DNA from: DASXSB01 sp036506275
Lineage (GTDB): Bacteria; Methylomirabilota; Methylomirabilia; Rokubacteriales; CSP1-6
Assembly: GCA_036506275.1 (NCBI GenBank)
Contig: DASXSB010000055.1
Coordinates: 1-64,000 of the forward strand
Reading direction: 5' to 3'
DNA: 64,000 bases
The translations under genes were made by a program, and so were the position numbers. How positions within the stretch are numbered: position 1 is the stretch's first letter; every line of letters begins with the position of its first letter. Below the pieces are notes generated by a model. It did not search any database. It was not told the origin of the DNA and worked only from the letters and a program-made list of their open reading frames with translations. This document shows positions 50,571 to 59,107 of this stretch, one piece after another.

Positions 50571-51782
50571 TCAGCCGCCCGTGCGCAGCTTCTTGACCTG
50601 CTCGTCCGACGGCAGCACGCTCTCGCCGGACACGTACTCGTGATTGACCATGATGCCCACGCCGCGCTTGGCGTCGACCTTCGTCGTCCCCACCCACGCG
50701 CCCATCGTCGATTGTCCATCCGACGCGCGGAAGGTGATGGGACCGATCGGCGTTTCCACCTTGAGGCCGCGGAAGGCGGCCACGAGCTTCTCGGTGTCGC
50801 TGCTGCCCGCCTTCCGGATCGCCTCGAAGATGGCGAGGTAGGTCACGTGCCCGACGAGGGAGCCCAGCACCGGGTTCTTGTCGGTGCGCTTCATGAACCG
50901 CGTCACGAAGTCCTTGTGGGCGGGCGCCTGGATGTCGTACCAGGGATAGCCGGTGACGAGCATGCCTTCCGGCGCTTCCGTCTTCAGCGGATCGATGTAC
51001 TCGGGCTCGCCGAGGAGGATGCCGACCACGAACGTCTTCTGGAAGAGACCGCGCTTCTGCGCTTCCCGCACGAAGGCGAGCCAGTCGGAGCCGAAGAGCG
51101 AGACGTAGAGGGCGTCGGGATTCTCGTTCAGGATCGCCGTCACGAACGGCCCCGGCTCCAGCTTGCCGAGCGTGGGCCAGTGCTCTCCCACGACCTGGAC
51201 CTCGGGCTTCAGCTCCTTGAGCCGATCGCGAAATGTCTCCCACGCCCGCTTGCCGTACTCGTAGTTGGGGCCGATGGTGGACCACTTCACGTGCTTCATC
51301 TTGCCCGCCTTGTCGGCGAGCATGCGTCCCTGCTCGTAGGTATTGGGACGGACGCGGAAGACGTGATCGTGTCCCTTCGACCACGTGATCGCTTCCGTGA
51401 GCGGCTCCGCCGCCACGAACAGCGTCGCGTTCTGCTTGGCCCAGTCGGACACGGCGAGACCGACGTTGGAGAGGAACGTCCCCGTGATGAGCGCGACCTT
51501 CTCCGACGCCACCAACTCCTGCGCATGCTTCACGGCTTCCGCGGGCTGTCCCTTGTCGTCGCGGAAGATCACCTCGACCTTGCGGCCGAGGAGGCCGCCT
51601 TTGGCGTTGACCTCGTCCACCGTCATCTCGACGGCGGCGCGATACGGTCCCGTGAACGGCGCGCCGATCCCGCTGTAGGTGTTGACGTCGCCGATCTTGA
51701 TCGGCGCCTGCGCGCCCGCCGGCAGCGCCGCCATCGCCGTCAGGACCACCGCCAGCCACCCGAGCCACCGGCTGCCTCTCAT
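50571..51782 (-). CDS. Liv-type ABC transporter substrate-binding protein
   Basis: 403 residues with a signal peptide ending AQA. Type I periplasmic binding fold: PIKIGDVNTYSGIGAPFTGPYRAAVEMTVDEVNAKGGLLGRKVEVIFRD-like opening, and SDVWLAF-type hinge strands. The ATG overlaps the stop of the GntR regulator gene (ATGA). Binding of amino acids, amides or aromatic acids is possible; residues for the amino-acid alpha-carboxylate cannot be judged by eye. Confidence 0.93.
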   Translation of the reverse strand: MRGSRWLGWLAVVLTAMAALPAGAQAPIKIGDVNTYSGIGAPFTGPYRAAVEMTVDEVNAKGGLLGRKVEVIFRDDKGQPAEAVKHAQELVASEKVALITGTFLSNVGLAVSDWAKQNATLFVAAEPLTEAITWSKGHDHVFRVRPNTYEQGRMLADKAGKMKHVKWSTIGPNYEYGKRAWETFRDRLKELKPEVQVVGEHWPTLGKLEPGPFVTAILNENPDALYVSLFGSDWLAFVREAQKRGLFQKTFVVGILLGEPEYIDPLKTEAPEGMLVTGYPWYDIQAPAHKDFVTRFMKRTDKNPVLGSLVGHVTYLAIFEAIRKAGSSDTEKLVAAFRGLKVETPIGPITFRASDGQSTMGAWVGTTKVDAKRGVGIMVNHEYVSGESVLPSDEQVKKLRTGG

Positions 51783-52507
51783 GACGCCTCCACCGTGCGG
51801 ACAGGAGCACGATCCGTTGCCAGCACCCGTTCGGAGTCGCCGCGGGCGAGCCGCTGCTGCACGTCGACGATGTGCGCGTGCATGATCGCGCGCGCGTCGT
51901 CGGGCCGCCGCCCGATCACGGCGTCCAGGATCTCGCGATGCGCCGCGTGCACGCGCCCGCTGTCGTCGGGGGTGAGGGCGCCGGGCGGGAGCGGCAACTG
52001 TTCTTCGACGTCCATGACGGCGTTGGTGAGGGCGAGATGGACGGGATTGCGCGCCGCCTCCGCCATCAGGCGATGGAACGAGATGTGAAGCGCGCGGGAC
52101 TGCGGCTCCTCCACCACGCCGCGCAGCGCCTTCAGCTCCACCTCGGTGGCGCGAAGGGCGGCCAGGCGCGCCATCTCGGGCTCGATGAGCAGGCGCGCCT
52201 CGATGAGCTGATTGAGGTTCACGCGGCCGAGCCGGAACAGCGTCTGGAAATCGCGCGCGACGAGACCGGCGTTGACCTCACGGATGAAATGTCCACCCGC
52301 GGAGCCCTGGCGGACCTCGACGAGCCCACGGTGCTCGAGGATGCGCAGCGCCTCTCGCACCGCCACGCGACTGGCGTGCACGTCGCGCACGAGCTGGCGC
52401 TCGGGCGGTAGCTTGTCCCCCGGCTGCAGGCGACCTTCGTAGATAGCGCGCTCGAGCTGGGCGACGATGTGCTCGTAGACGCGCGGGGGGCGAACCGACG
52501 ACAACAT
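51779..52507 (-). CDS. GntR family (FCD domain) transcriptional regulator
   Basis: 242 residues. Winged helix at 5-75 (GDKLPPERQLVRDVHASRVAVREALRILEHRGLV), then an FCD effector domain whose likely metal ligands are in HRLMAEAARNP and HAAHREILDAV, HAHIVDVQ. FadR-type regulators sense small carboxylates. As first gene of the operon it probably controls its own transcription and the transporter downstream. Confidence 0.94.
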   Translation of the reverse strand: MLSSVRPPRVYEHIVAQLERAIYEGRLQPGDKLPPERQLVRDVHASRVAVREALRILEHRGLVEVRQGSAGGHFIREVNAGLVARDFQTLFRLGRVNLNQLIEARLLIEPEMARLAALRATEVELKALRGVVEEPQSRALHISFHRLMAEAARNPVHLALTNAVMDVEEQLPLPPGALTPDDSGRVHAAHREILDAVIGRRPDDARAIMHAHIVDVQQRLARGDSERVLATDRAPVRTVEAS

Positions 52508-52516
52508 GTGGTGCGC

Positions 52517-52545
52517 ACTCTCCGACTGATGCCCGCCGATGTCAA
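52517..52545 (-). promoter_or_regulatory. Predicted promoter of the GntR-liv operon
   Basis: Minus-strand TTGACA (52545-52540), a perfect -35 box, lies 17 bp before GAGAGT (52522-52517). The -10 box ends nine bases before the ATG at 52507, and no ribosome site is seen there. An 8-bp palindrome GTGCGCAC (52511-52518) covers the start site and could be the regulator's own operator. Confidence 0.5.
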
Positions 52546-52588
52546 GCCCTTCCCTGCACGGTCCCGGACGCGGCGGTAAACTGACTGC

Positions 52589-52948
52589 ATGCGGCATCGC
52601 GCGTGCACGCTCGCGGCCGGACTTCTCCTCGTGGCCCAGCTCGGGGGCGGCCTCACGCCGTCGTCGAAAGCGGCGGATCAGATCGATCGCGCGTCCCGGC
52701 AGCCGTTGCCGAAGGCCCCGCCCCCGGCGGCGACGTCGCCGGCGCCCCTGTGGGTCCCGGATCGAATCATCGCCGTCCCCGGCGAGTCGCCGTCCGGCCT
52801 CGTGCGCGTGCCCGGCCACTGGGAGTATCCGCGCGACAACGGCCGCGTGTTCGTGCCGCCCCTCACCGTCTGCAACAGCCAGACGGGCGAATGCCGCACG
52901 GAGCCGGCCGGAGTGAAACGGCCCGTCGACGAGCGCCAGTCGCCGTAG
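52589..52948 (+). CDS. Small exported protein, function unknown
   Basis: 119 residues with a signal peptide (to about residue 28), a Pro/Ala linker, and a core WVPDRIIAVPGESPSGLVRVPGHWEYP followed by two Cys (CNSQTGEC) able to form a disulfide. The W..PG.W spacing recalls short Trp-rich repeats of envelope proteins, but I recognise no family. A -10-like TAAACT (52577-52582) is six bases from the ATG. Confidence 0.6.
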   Translation: MRHRACTLAAGLLLVAQLGGGLTPSSKAADQIDRASRQPLPKAPPPAATSPAPLWVPDRIIAVPGESPSGLVRVPGHWEYPRDNGRVFVPPLTVCNSQTGECRTEPAGVKRPVDERQSP

Positions 52949-52996
52949 CGCGCGCACCGCGCGCGCCGACCGGGATCGGGTACACTACGCGAGCCG

Positions 52997-53377
52997 ATGG
53001 AGGACGGAGCCGCCGTCGCCCGCGAGCATGGGGTCGCGCAGGTGTTCGACCTGCACGCGTTGAAGGCTTTCGCCGCCGACAAGCGCGTCCGCAAGATGTT
53101 GTTCAAGACGGACCAGCTCTGGTCGGAGATCGCCTGCTACGAGCCGGGCCAGTCCACGCCGATGCACTCGCACCCGCGCGAAGAAGAGGCGATCTTCGTG
53201 CTCGAGGGCACTGCGACGATGAGCATCGACGGCCACGAGATCACGGTGCCCGCCGGCTCCATCGTGAAATTCCCGAACAGCGTGCCCCACGACGTGCGCA
53301 ACCTCGGCGCCGACCGCTGCGTCATCATGTTCGTGAAGGTGAACCCCAAAGTCCTCAAGAGCGGCGCCGGTGGGTAA
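52997..53377 (+). CDS. Single-domain cupin protein
   Basis: 126 residues. Cupin motif 1 is STPMHSHPREEEAIFVLEG with His, His and Glu metal ligands; motif 2 is PNSVPHDVRN with the final His. Small cupins of this kind act in aromatic or oxalate metabolism, or as sensors. It is the first of a co-directional set with extradiol dioxygenase genes and overlaps the LigA-like gene by eight bases, so it likely belongs to that pathway. TACACT (52981-52986) is a possible -10 box. Confidence 0.88.
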   Translation: MEDGAAVAREHGVAQVFDLHALKAFAADKRVRKMLFKTDQLWSEIACYEPGQSTPMHSHPREEEAIFVLEGTATMSIDGHEITVPAGSIVKFPNSVPHDVRNLGADRCVIMFVKVNPKVLKSGAGG

Positions 53378-53714
53378 CGTCGAGCGCTGCGACAAGACGC
53401 TCGCCCTCAACGAGATGATCTTCTACGTCCGCCGCGACCCCGCCCTCCGCGCGCGGTGGACGACCGACCTCGAGGGCCTCGCGCGGCAGTTCGGCCTGAC
53501 GGAGCCGGAGTGGACGGCCCTGCGCGAGCGCGACGTGCGACGCCTGAACGAGCTCGGCGTACACCAGTACCTGATCCCCCAGATCCTCCGCCTCTTCTAC
53601 GGCGCCGCCGCCAACAGCAACAGCCATCCCGCCCTGGAGGCGTACAAGCGCGCGTTCCCCGAAGAGACGGCACGGGCGATGGCGCTCCAGGCGCGTCTGG
53701 AAGGTGGGCGCTAG
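53370..53714 (+). CDS. LigA-like small subunit of a class III extradiol dioxygenase
   Basis: 114 residues, GTG start. All-helical LigA domain with LNEMIFYVRRDPALRARW, then LGVHQYLIPQILRLFYGA and NSNSHPALEAYKRAFP. In protocatechuate 4,5-dioxygenase, LigA closes over the LigB active site. The stop shares its G with the LigB start (TAGTG), so both subunits are made together. Confidence 0.85.
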   Translation: MGNVERCDKTLALNEMIFYVRRDPALRARWTTDLEGLARQFGLTEPEWTALRERDVRRLNELGVHQYLIPQILRLFYGAAANSNSHPALEAYKRAFPEETARAMALQARLEGGR

Positions 53715-54556
53715 TGGCGGAGATCGTGAGCGCGATGGCGATGACGCACTCGCCGGGGCTCACGGGATGGTTCGATCGCGCCCTTCCCGCTCACCAGACG
53801 CTCGCCCTCGGCGCGCTCGCCGAGATGCGGCGACGACTGACGGCGGCGCGGCCGGACGTCCTCGTGATCTTCAGCAACGATCATCTGCTGAACTGGCCCA
53901 TCAACAACACGCCCGAGTACACGGTGGGCATCGGCGCCGAGCACGTGGGGCCGGCGGACTGGTACGACGAGTGGCTCGGCCTCGCGAAATACCGCGTGCG
54001 TGGCCATCCCGACCTCGCGCGCTACATCGTCAACGAGGGCGCGCGCCGCCGCCTCGCCTTCGCGTATCTGCGCCAGATGAACTTCGACGACGGCATGTCG
54101 GTCCCGCTCCACTACCTGAACCGCGACGCCGCCCTCCCCTTCGTCCCCGTCTCCATGAACTGCACGGTGCCGCCGATTCCCACGCCCGAGCGCGCCTACC
54201 AGGTGGGGACGACGCTGCGCGCGATGCTCGCCGATTTTCCCGGCCGCGAGCGGATCGCGGTGCTGGCCACGGGCGGCCTCTCCCACGAGCCGGGCGGTCC
54301 CCGCTATTTCTGGGTCGATCAGGAGTTCGACGAGTGGTTCCTCGACCTCCTCGCCAAGGGCGACCGGGAGACGTTGCTGCGCGAGTGCACGCTCGAGCGG
54401 ATGGAGGCGGCGGGATCGGGTGGGACCGCGGAGTTGCTGTCGTGGTTCCTCGTCCTCGCCTTCACCACCGGTCCTGCCGACGTCCTCGCCTACATGCCGG
54501 CGGTGGCGTGGCGATCGGGCACCGGCTTCGTCGTCTGGAACGAGCTCGCGCGGTGA
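53714..54556 (+). CDS. LigB-like catalytic subunit of a class III extradiol dioxygenase
   Basis: 280 residues, GTG start. The Fe(II) ligands of LigB are all in place: His12 (THSPGL), His57 (SNDHLL) and Glu240 (GTAEL), and the general base is His191 (GLSHEPGG). Such enzymes cleave catecholic rings next to the hydroxyl groups. Specificity (protocatechuate, gallate, 2,3-dihydroxyphenylpropionate or others) cannot be told. The downstream formamidase-like gene overlaps by four bases (GTGA). Confidence 0.9.
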   Translation: MAEIVSAMAMTHSPGLTGWFDRALPAHQTLALGALAEMRRRLTAARPDVLVIFSNDHLLNWPINNTPEYTVGIGAEHVGPADWYDEWLGLAKYRVRGHPDLARYIVNEGARRRLAFAYLRQMNFDDGMSVPLHYLNRDAALPFVPVSMNCTVPPIPTPERAYQVGTTLRAMLADFPGRERIAVLATGGLSHEPGGPRYFWVDQEFDEWFLDLLAKGDRETLLRECTLERMEAAGSGGTAELLSWFLVLAFTTGPADVLAYMPAVAWRSGTGFVVWNELAR

Positions 54557-55494
54557 GCGCTCGCACCCATCGGCTCGGTGCCGAGGTCGTGCACTACGAG
54601 TGGAACAACGCGCTCCCACCGCGGCTCGAGATCAATCCCGGCGATACCGTCACCTTCGAGACGCGCGACGCCGCCGATCGGTTCTACTCGCCGCACTCCA
54701 CCCACGCCGACGTGCTCGCGCGCGGCCCCTTCCGCGGCCATCCCCTCACGGGGCCCGTCCGCGTGGCGGGCGCGCGCCCCGGCGACGTCCTCGTGGTCGA
54801 GATCCTCGAGGTGAAGCCGGCGGCGCCGTGGGGATGGACCGCGATCCGTCCCGGCCGCGGGCTGCTTCCGGAGAGCGACTTCTCGAAGCCCTACCTTCAA
54901 ATATGGGATCTCGCGGATGGCCACCACGCGCGCATGGGCAACGGCGTCGCCGTTCCCATCGAGCCCTTTCCGGGCGTGATGGGCGTCGCCCTCGACGAGC
55001 CGGGCGGACACAGCACGATGCCGCCCCGGAAGAACGGCGGCAACATGGACGTGAAGCAGCTCACCGCCGGCACCACGCTCTTCCTCCCCATCTGGGTCGA
55101 GGGCGCGCTCTTCAGCGTGGGTGACGCTCACGCCGCCCAGGGCGACGGCGAGGTGTGCGTGACCGCGGTCGAGATGATGGGCGAGATCACCGCGCGCTTT
55201 CACATCGCGTCGGGGCGCTCGATCGCGGAGCCGCAGTTCCGCGTGCCCGGCGCGCTCGGTCGCGGCGTCGCCGCCGGCCCCTGGTTCGCCACCACCGCCC
55301 ACGGCCCCGATCTCTTCAAGGCCGCCCAGCAGGCGATTCGCTACATGATCGATCACCTCGAGACCACGCGCGGGCTCGGCCGCGAGGAGGCCTACATCCT
55401 GGCCAGCGTCGCCGTCGATCTGAAGATCAGTGAGATCGTCGACACGCCGAACTGGATCGTCTCCGCCTTCCTGCCCGAATCGATTTTCCCCTGA
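54553..55494 (+). CDS. Acetamidase/formamidase family protein
   Basis: 313 residues, GTG start. FmdA/AmdA landmarks: LPPRLEINPGDTVTFETRDA, FRGHPLTGPVRVAGARPGDVL, HSTMPPRKNGGNMDVKQL, GDAHAAQGDGEVC. These enzymes release ammonia and an acid from short amides. Coupled to a LigB-type dioxygenase it may process an amide or a ring-cleavage product carrying nitrogen, such as a 2-aminophenol-type substrate (inference). Confidence 0.93.
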   Translation: MSARTHRLGAEVVHYEWNNALPPRLEINPGDTVTFETRDAADRFYSPHSTHADVLARGPFRGHPLTGPVRVAGARPGDVLVVEILEVKPAAPWGWTAIRPGRGLLPESDFSKPYLQIWDLADGHHARMGNGVAVPIEPFPGVMGVALDEPGGHSTMPPRKNGGNMDVKQLTAGTTLFLPIWVEGALFSVGDAHAAQGDGEVCVTAVEMMGEITARFHIASGRSIAEPQFRVPGALGRGVAAGPWFATTAHGPDLFKAAQQAIRYMIDHLETTRGLGREEAYILASVAVDLKISEIVDTPNWIVSAFLPESIFP

Positions 55495-55510
55495 CCGCGA
55501 TGACGTCGTG

Positions 55511-55927
55511 ATGGAGCCGGCGACCCGCCTCACCGCCGACGACGCGCTCGCCCCCTTGCGGAGCTGGCTCACGGAATGGGCGGCGCGCGTGCGCGCGGTG
55601 GATTTCGCGGGTGGGCGCGCGATGTGCGCGCCGGAGCTGATCGCGTTCGGCACGCGGGCGGAGGTGGTGGACGGCGTCGACCGCGTGTACGACCAGCAAT
55701 GGCGGCACGTGTGGCCCGTCATCCGTGATTTCACCGTGCGCGTCGACGAGGCGCGCGGCGGCGTGATCGGCGACACGGGCTGGGTGGCGGCGCCCTGGGA
55801 CTCGCGCGGCGTGCGCCCCGACGGCTCGACCTATCCTCGGCCGGGACGCCTCACCATCGTGCTCGAGCGGCGCCACGGCCGCTGGCTCGCCGTCCACACT
55901 CACTTCTCACTCTCGCCCACCCCGTGA
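55511..55927 (+). CDS. SnoaL/DUF4440-like NTF2-fold protein
   Basis: 138 residues. Helical start APLRSWLTEWAARVRAVDFAGGRAM, then beta strands ending RLTIVLERRHGRWLAVHTHFSLSP, the usual end of DUF4440 proteins. The NTF2-like cone binds small hydrophobic molecules; some members are isomerases or hydrolases. It is 16 bases after the formamidase-like gene. No active-site residues can be named with confidence. Confidence 0.82.
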   Translation: MEPATRLTADDALAPLRSWLTEWAARVRAVDFAGGRAMCAPELIAFGTRAEVVDGVDRVYDQQWRHVWPVIRDFTVRVDEARGGVIGDTGWVAAPWDSRGVRPDGSTYPRPGRLTIVLERRHGRWLAVHTHFSLSPTP

Positions 55928-55940
55928 CCGAGGAGGCCCC

Positions 55941-56774
55941 ATGAAGACAGGTGTCCTGATCTTCGCCACCGACTACGCGATCCGCATCGACGAGCTGGCG
56001 CGCGCGGCCGAGGACCGCGGCTTCGAGTCGCTGTGGGTTCCCGAGCACACGCACATCCCGACCAGCCGCCGCTCGCCCTTCGCAGGCGGCGCCGAGCTTC
56101 CCCGCGAGTACAAGCACACGCTCGATCCCTTCGTGGCGCTGAGCGCGGCCGCCGCCGTCACTCGCAAGCTCCGGATCGGCACCGGGATCTGTCTCGTCGT
56201 CGAGCGCGATCCCATCACCACCGCCAAGGAGGTGGCCACGCTCGACTTTCTCTCCAACGGCCGCTTCGAGTTCGGGATCGGCGGCGGCTGGAACGCGGAG
56301 GAGATGGAGAACCACGGCACCGAGTTCAAGTCGCGCTTCCGCCTGCTGCGCGAGCGCGTGCTCGCCATGAAGGAGATCTGGACGAAGGACGAGGCGCGCT
56401 TCCACGGCGACTTCGTGAACTTCGAGCCGATCTGGTCGTACCCGAAGCCCGTGCAGAAGCCGCATCCGCCCATCCTGCTCGGCGGCGAGAGCCACTACAC
56501 GCTGCAACGAGTGGTCGACTTCTGCGACGGCTGGTTTCCGCGCGGCCGCAACGCCGAGGCCATCCTGCCCGGTCTCGCGGATCTGAAGACGCGCGCGGCC
56601 AAGGCGGGGCGCGACATGAAGACGATCTCGGTGTCGGTGTTCGGCGCCAAGCCCGAGCGCGCCACCCTCGACACGTACGCGCAGGCGGGAATCACGCGCG
56701 CCATCTTCCGGCTGCCTCCGGAAGGCCGCGACACCGTGCTGCCGCTTCTCGATCAGTGGGCGAAGCTGATCTGA
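55941..56774 (+). CDS. LLM-class F420-dependent oxidoreductase (TIGR03619-like)
   Basis: 277-residue luciferase-like barrel. Segments: GFESLWVPEHTHIPTSRRSP, RKLRIGTGICLVVERDP, GRFEFGIGGGWNAEEMENHG, KPVQKPHPPILLGGE, all typical of predicted F420 enzymes. GAGGAGGCCCC precedes the ATG. Together with the next gene, another predicted F420 enzyme, it suggests that the organism makes this cofactor; no F420 synthesis gene is in the window. Confidence 0.93.
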   Translation: MKTGVLIFATDYAIRIDELARAAEDRGFESLWVPEHTHIPTSRRSPFAGGAELPREYKHTLDPFVALSAAAAVTRKLRIGTGICLVVERDPITTAKEVATLDFLSNGRFEFGIGGGWNAEEMENHGTEFKSRFRLLRERVLAMKEIWTKDEARFHGDFVNFEPIWSYPKPVQKPHPPILLGGESHYTLQRVVDFCDGWFPRGRNAEAILPGLADLKTRAAKAGRDMKTISVSVFGAKPERATLDTYAQAGITRAIFRLPPEGRDTVLPLLDQWAKLI

Positions 56775-56795
56775 GCCGCGCGCGAAGCTGATTCG

Positions 56796-57227
56796 ATGGG
56801 CGAGCCGCCGCCCGCGTGGGCCGACGAGTTGCTCCGCTCGGCCCGCGTGGGCCGGCTCGGCACCGCCGACGCCGCCGGCCGTCCCCTCGTCGTTCCCGTC
56901 TGCTACGTCTACGACGGCCGCGCCTGCTACTCCGCCATCGACGCCAAGCCGAAGCGGACGCGGGGCGGGCTGCGCCGGCTGCGAAACATCGCGGAGAATC
57001 CGCGCGCCTCGCTCGTGGTCGATCACTACGAGGAGGAGTGGACGCGGCTCCGCTACGTGATCGTCGACGGCCCGGCGTCGATTCTCACGGCGGGACCGGA
57101 GCTCGCGCGCGCGATCGAGCTCCTCCTCGCGAAGTACGACCAGTACCGCGCCCTCGGGCTCACGAGCGAGGGCGGTATGGTGATTCGGCTCGCCGCCGAA
57201 CGGATCGTCGCCTGGCGCTACGCCTGA
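56796..57227 (+). CDS. PPOX-class F420-dependent oxidoreductase (TIGR03668-like)
   Basis: 143-residue split-barrel flavin-binding protein. ARVGRLGTADAAGRPLVVPVCYVYDG, then KPKRTRGGLRRLRNIAENPRASLVVDHYEEEWTRLRYV match the Rv0121-type family assigned to F420 binding. It probably forms a homodimer. It follows the LLM gene by 21 bases. Substrate unknown. Confidence 0.88.
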   Translation: MGEPPPAWADELLRSARVGRLGTADAAGRPLVVPVCYVYDGRACYSAIDAKPKRTRGGLRRLRNIAENPRASLVVDHYEEEWTRLRYVIVDGPASILTAGPELARAIELLLAKYDQYRALGLTSEGGMVIRLAAERIVAWRYA

Positions 57228-57290
57228 ACCCGGCCACGCACCGCGCCGGCGTGTCAGGCTCGGCGTGATCGTCGGCCAGGCGCGGCGCCG

Positions 57291-57533
57291 TCAGGCGGCC
57301 TTCGGCTCGTTGGCGTCGATCCAGGCGCGGCCCGCTTCGATGCCGAAGATCCGCGCCGCCTCCTCGGTCGCGAAGCGCTCCGACGGCACGGGCACCGGAA
57401 ACACGTGCTCGGCGTTGTCGGTCGTACGGAGGACCCGGACCGACACCGCCCACCCGCCGTCCGCCATCTGCTCGGTCGCCACGGAGATGTTGCAGCCGCT
57501 GTGAGGGGTCTCGACGGTGGTGCGCTCGACCAT
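57291..57533 (-). CDS. Small conserved protein, function unknown
   Basis: 80 residues with no signal or membrane segment. A two- or three-stranded sheet (CNISVATEQMADGGWAVSV, HVFPVPVP) and a helix (SERFATEEAARIFGIEAGRAW) fit a small alpha/beta fold. AAAGGAGA six bases before the ATG supports real translation. Nothing is known of its role; it may be regulatory, given its size and single-gene setting. Confidence 0.7.
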   Translation of the reverse strand: MVERTTVETPHSGCNISVATEQMADGGWAVSVRVLRTTDNAEHVFPVPVPSERFATEEAARIFGIEAGRAWIDANEPKAA

Positions 57534-57832
57534 CGCCAGTCTCCTTTCCGAGTCACACTACGGGCGACTCCGGCGGCCGGCGGGGACCCCGGGGGCGCCC
57601 GGACAGGCCGCTGAAACCGACCGGAAGCAATCTCGGCGCCGAGGAGATGGGGGTCGCGCGTGGAGATTCCTCGCATGTGACGCGCTGCGCGCGTATACTC
57701 AGCGGCGTCTGGTTCGATCGTCGGTTCACTTGCGAGCCCGCGTCCTTCTCAGACCGCGTATTCCCGCCGTTCTTCCGCATCGTGGGGCGTGACCGAACAA
57801 GTGCGGAAGACTGAAAAGGAACGCGACCGATC
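57534..57832 (+). promoter_or_regulatory. 299-bp upstream region of the helicase gene, with a leader hairpin
   Basis: A divergent gap. TATACT (57694-57699) is a possible -10 box for the helicase, giving a leader of about 125 nt; its -35 box is unclear. TCTTCCGCA (57771-57779) pairs perfectly with TGCGGAAGA (57802-57810), a 9-bp stem just before the AAAAGGA ribosome site (57815-57821). Long structured leaders are common for cold-inducible RNA helicases. No other gene is seen here. Confidence 0.45.
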
Positions 57833-59107
57833 ATGTCTTTCACCTCCTTTGACCTTCACTCTGACCTCTTGCGTGGCGTCGAGGCGCTCGGCTTCGCGGT
57901 ACCGACGCCCATTCAAAAGGAAGCAATTCCACCCGCCCTCGCCGGGCGCGACGTCCTCGCGTGCGCCATGACGGGCAGCGGCAAGACGGCGGCGTTCGTC
58001 CTGCCGATCCTGGCCCGGGTGCTGCCCCAGGCCCGCGGCGTCACGCGCGCGCTGGTGGTTACGCCGACCCGCGAGCTCGCTGCCCAGATCGATGAGCATC
58101 GCCGTGACCTCGCTCGCTTTACCCGCGTGAGCGGCGCGGCCGTGTTCGGCGGCGTCGGCATGGCGCCCCAAGAAGCCGCCTTCCGGCGCGGCGTAGACGT
58201 GCTGGTGGCCACGCCGGGCCGGCTGCTCGACCACTTCCAGTACCCCTACGCCCGCCTCGATGGCCTGCAGATCCTCGTCCTCGACGAGGCTGACCGCATG
58301 CTCGACATGGGGTTCCTCCCCGACATCCACCGCATCCTGCGTCATCTCGGCCCGCGCCCACGACAGACCCTGTTCTTCTCGGCGACGCTGCCGCCGCCGA
58401 TCAGCGCCCTCGCGCGCCAGCTCCTGCGCGACCCCGTCACGCTCAACGCGGACCGGCCCGCCGCGCCCGCGACCGGAGTGCGCCACACCGCCTATCCGGT
58501 GGCGTCCGAGCTGAAGGTGCCGCTCCTCCTCGAGCTGCTGCGTCAGCCGGCGGTGCGCAGCGTGCTGGCGTTCACGCGCACCAAGCACCGCGCGAACCGG
58601 CTCGCCGAAGCACTGGTCAAGCACGGCGTGGCGGCGGAGCGCATCCACGGCAACCGCACCCAGGCGCAGCGCGAGGCGGCCCTTGCCGGCTTCAAGGCGG
58701 GGAAGTTCCGCGTGCTCGTCGCCACCGACATCGCCGCCCGCGGGATCGACATCACCGCGCTCAGCCACGTGGTGAACTTCGACGTGCCACACGTGGGCGA
58801 GGACTACATTCACCGGGTGGGGCGGACGGCGCGGGCGGAGGCGGTGGGCGACGCCGTGACGCTGGTGTCGCCGGCGGAAGAAGCGGACTTCCGTCAGATC
58901 GAGCGCGGGGTGGGACTCCGCATCCCGCGCGCGACGCTACCGGGCTTCGACCACACGCGTCCCACGACCGAACGGCTCGAAGTGCCGCTCGGGCAGCGCC
59001 TCGCGGCGATCCGCGCCCGGAGCGCGGCGCCGCGGAGCCGCCGCGAGTTCAGACCAGGAGCTCTTCCTGCCAGAGCCCGAGCGCACGCACCGCGGGCTCG
59101 TCACTGA
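57833..59107 (+). CDS. DEAD-box RNA helicase (RhlE-like)
   Basis: 424 residues. All motifs are present: Q-motif PTPIQKEAIP, I MTGSGKT, Ia PTRELA, Ib TPGRLLD, II DEAD, III SAT, V ATDIAARGIDI, VI YIHRVGRTARA. The basic tail after residue 390 is short. Such helicases unwind RNA duplexes in ribosome assembly and cold adaptation, and with RNase E. The 3' end overlaps the convergent dioxygenase gene by 59 bases. Confidence 0.95.
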   Translation: MSFTSFDLHSDLLRGVEALGFAVPTPIQKEAIPPALAGRDVLACAMTGSGKTAAFVLPILARVLPQARGVTRALVVTPTRELAAQIDEHRRDLARFTRVSGAAVFGGVGMAPQEAAFRRGVDVLVATPGRLLDHFQYPYARLDGLQILVLDEADRMLDMGFLPDIHRILRHLGPRPRQTLFFSATLPPPISALARQLLRDPVTLNADRPAAPATGVRHTAYPVASELKVPLLLELLRQPAVRSVLAFTRTKHRANRLAEALVKHGVAAERIHGNRTQAQREAALAGFKAGKFRVLVATDIAARGIDITALSHVVNFDVPHVGEDYIHRVGRTARAEAVGDAVTLVSPAEEADFRQIERGVGLRIPRATLPGFDHTRPTTERLEVPLGQRLAAIRARSAAPRSRREFRPGALPARARAHAPRARH

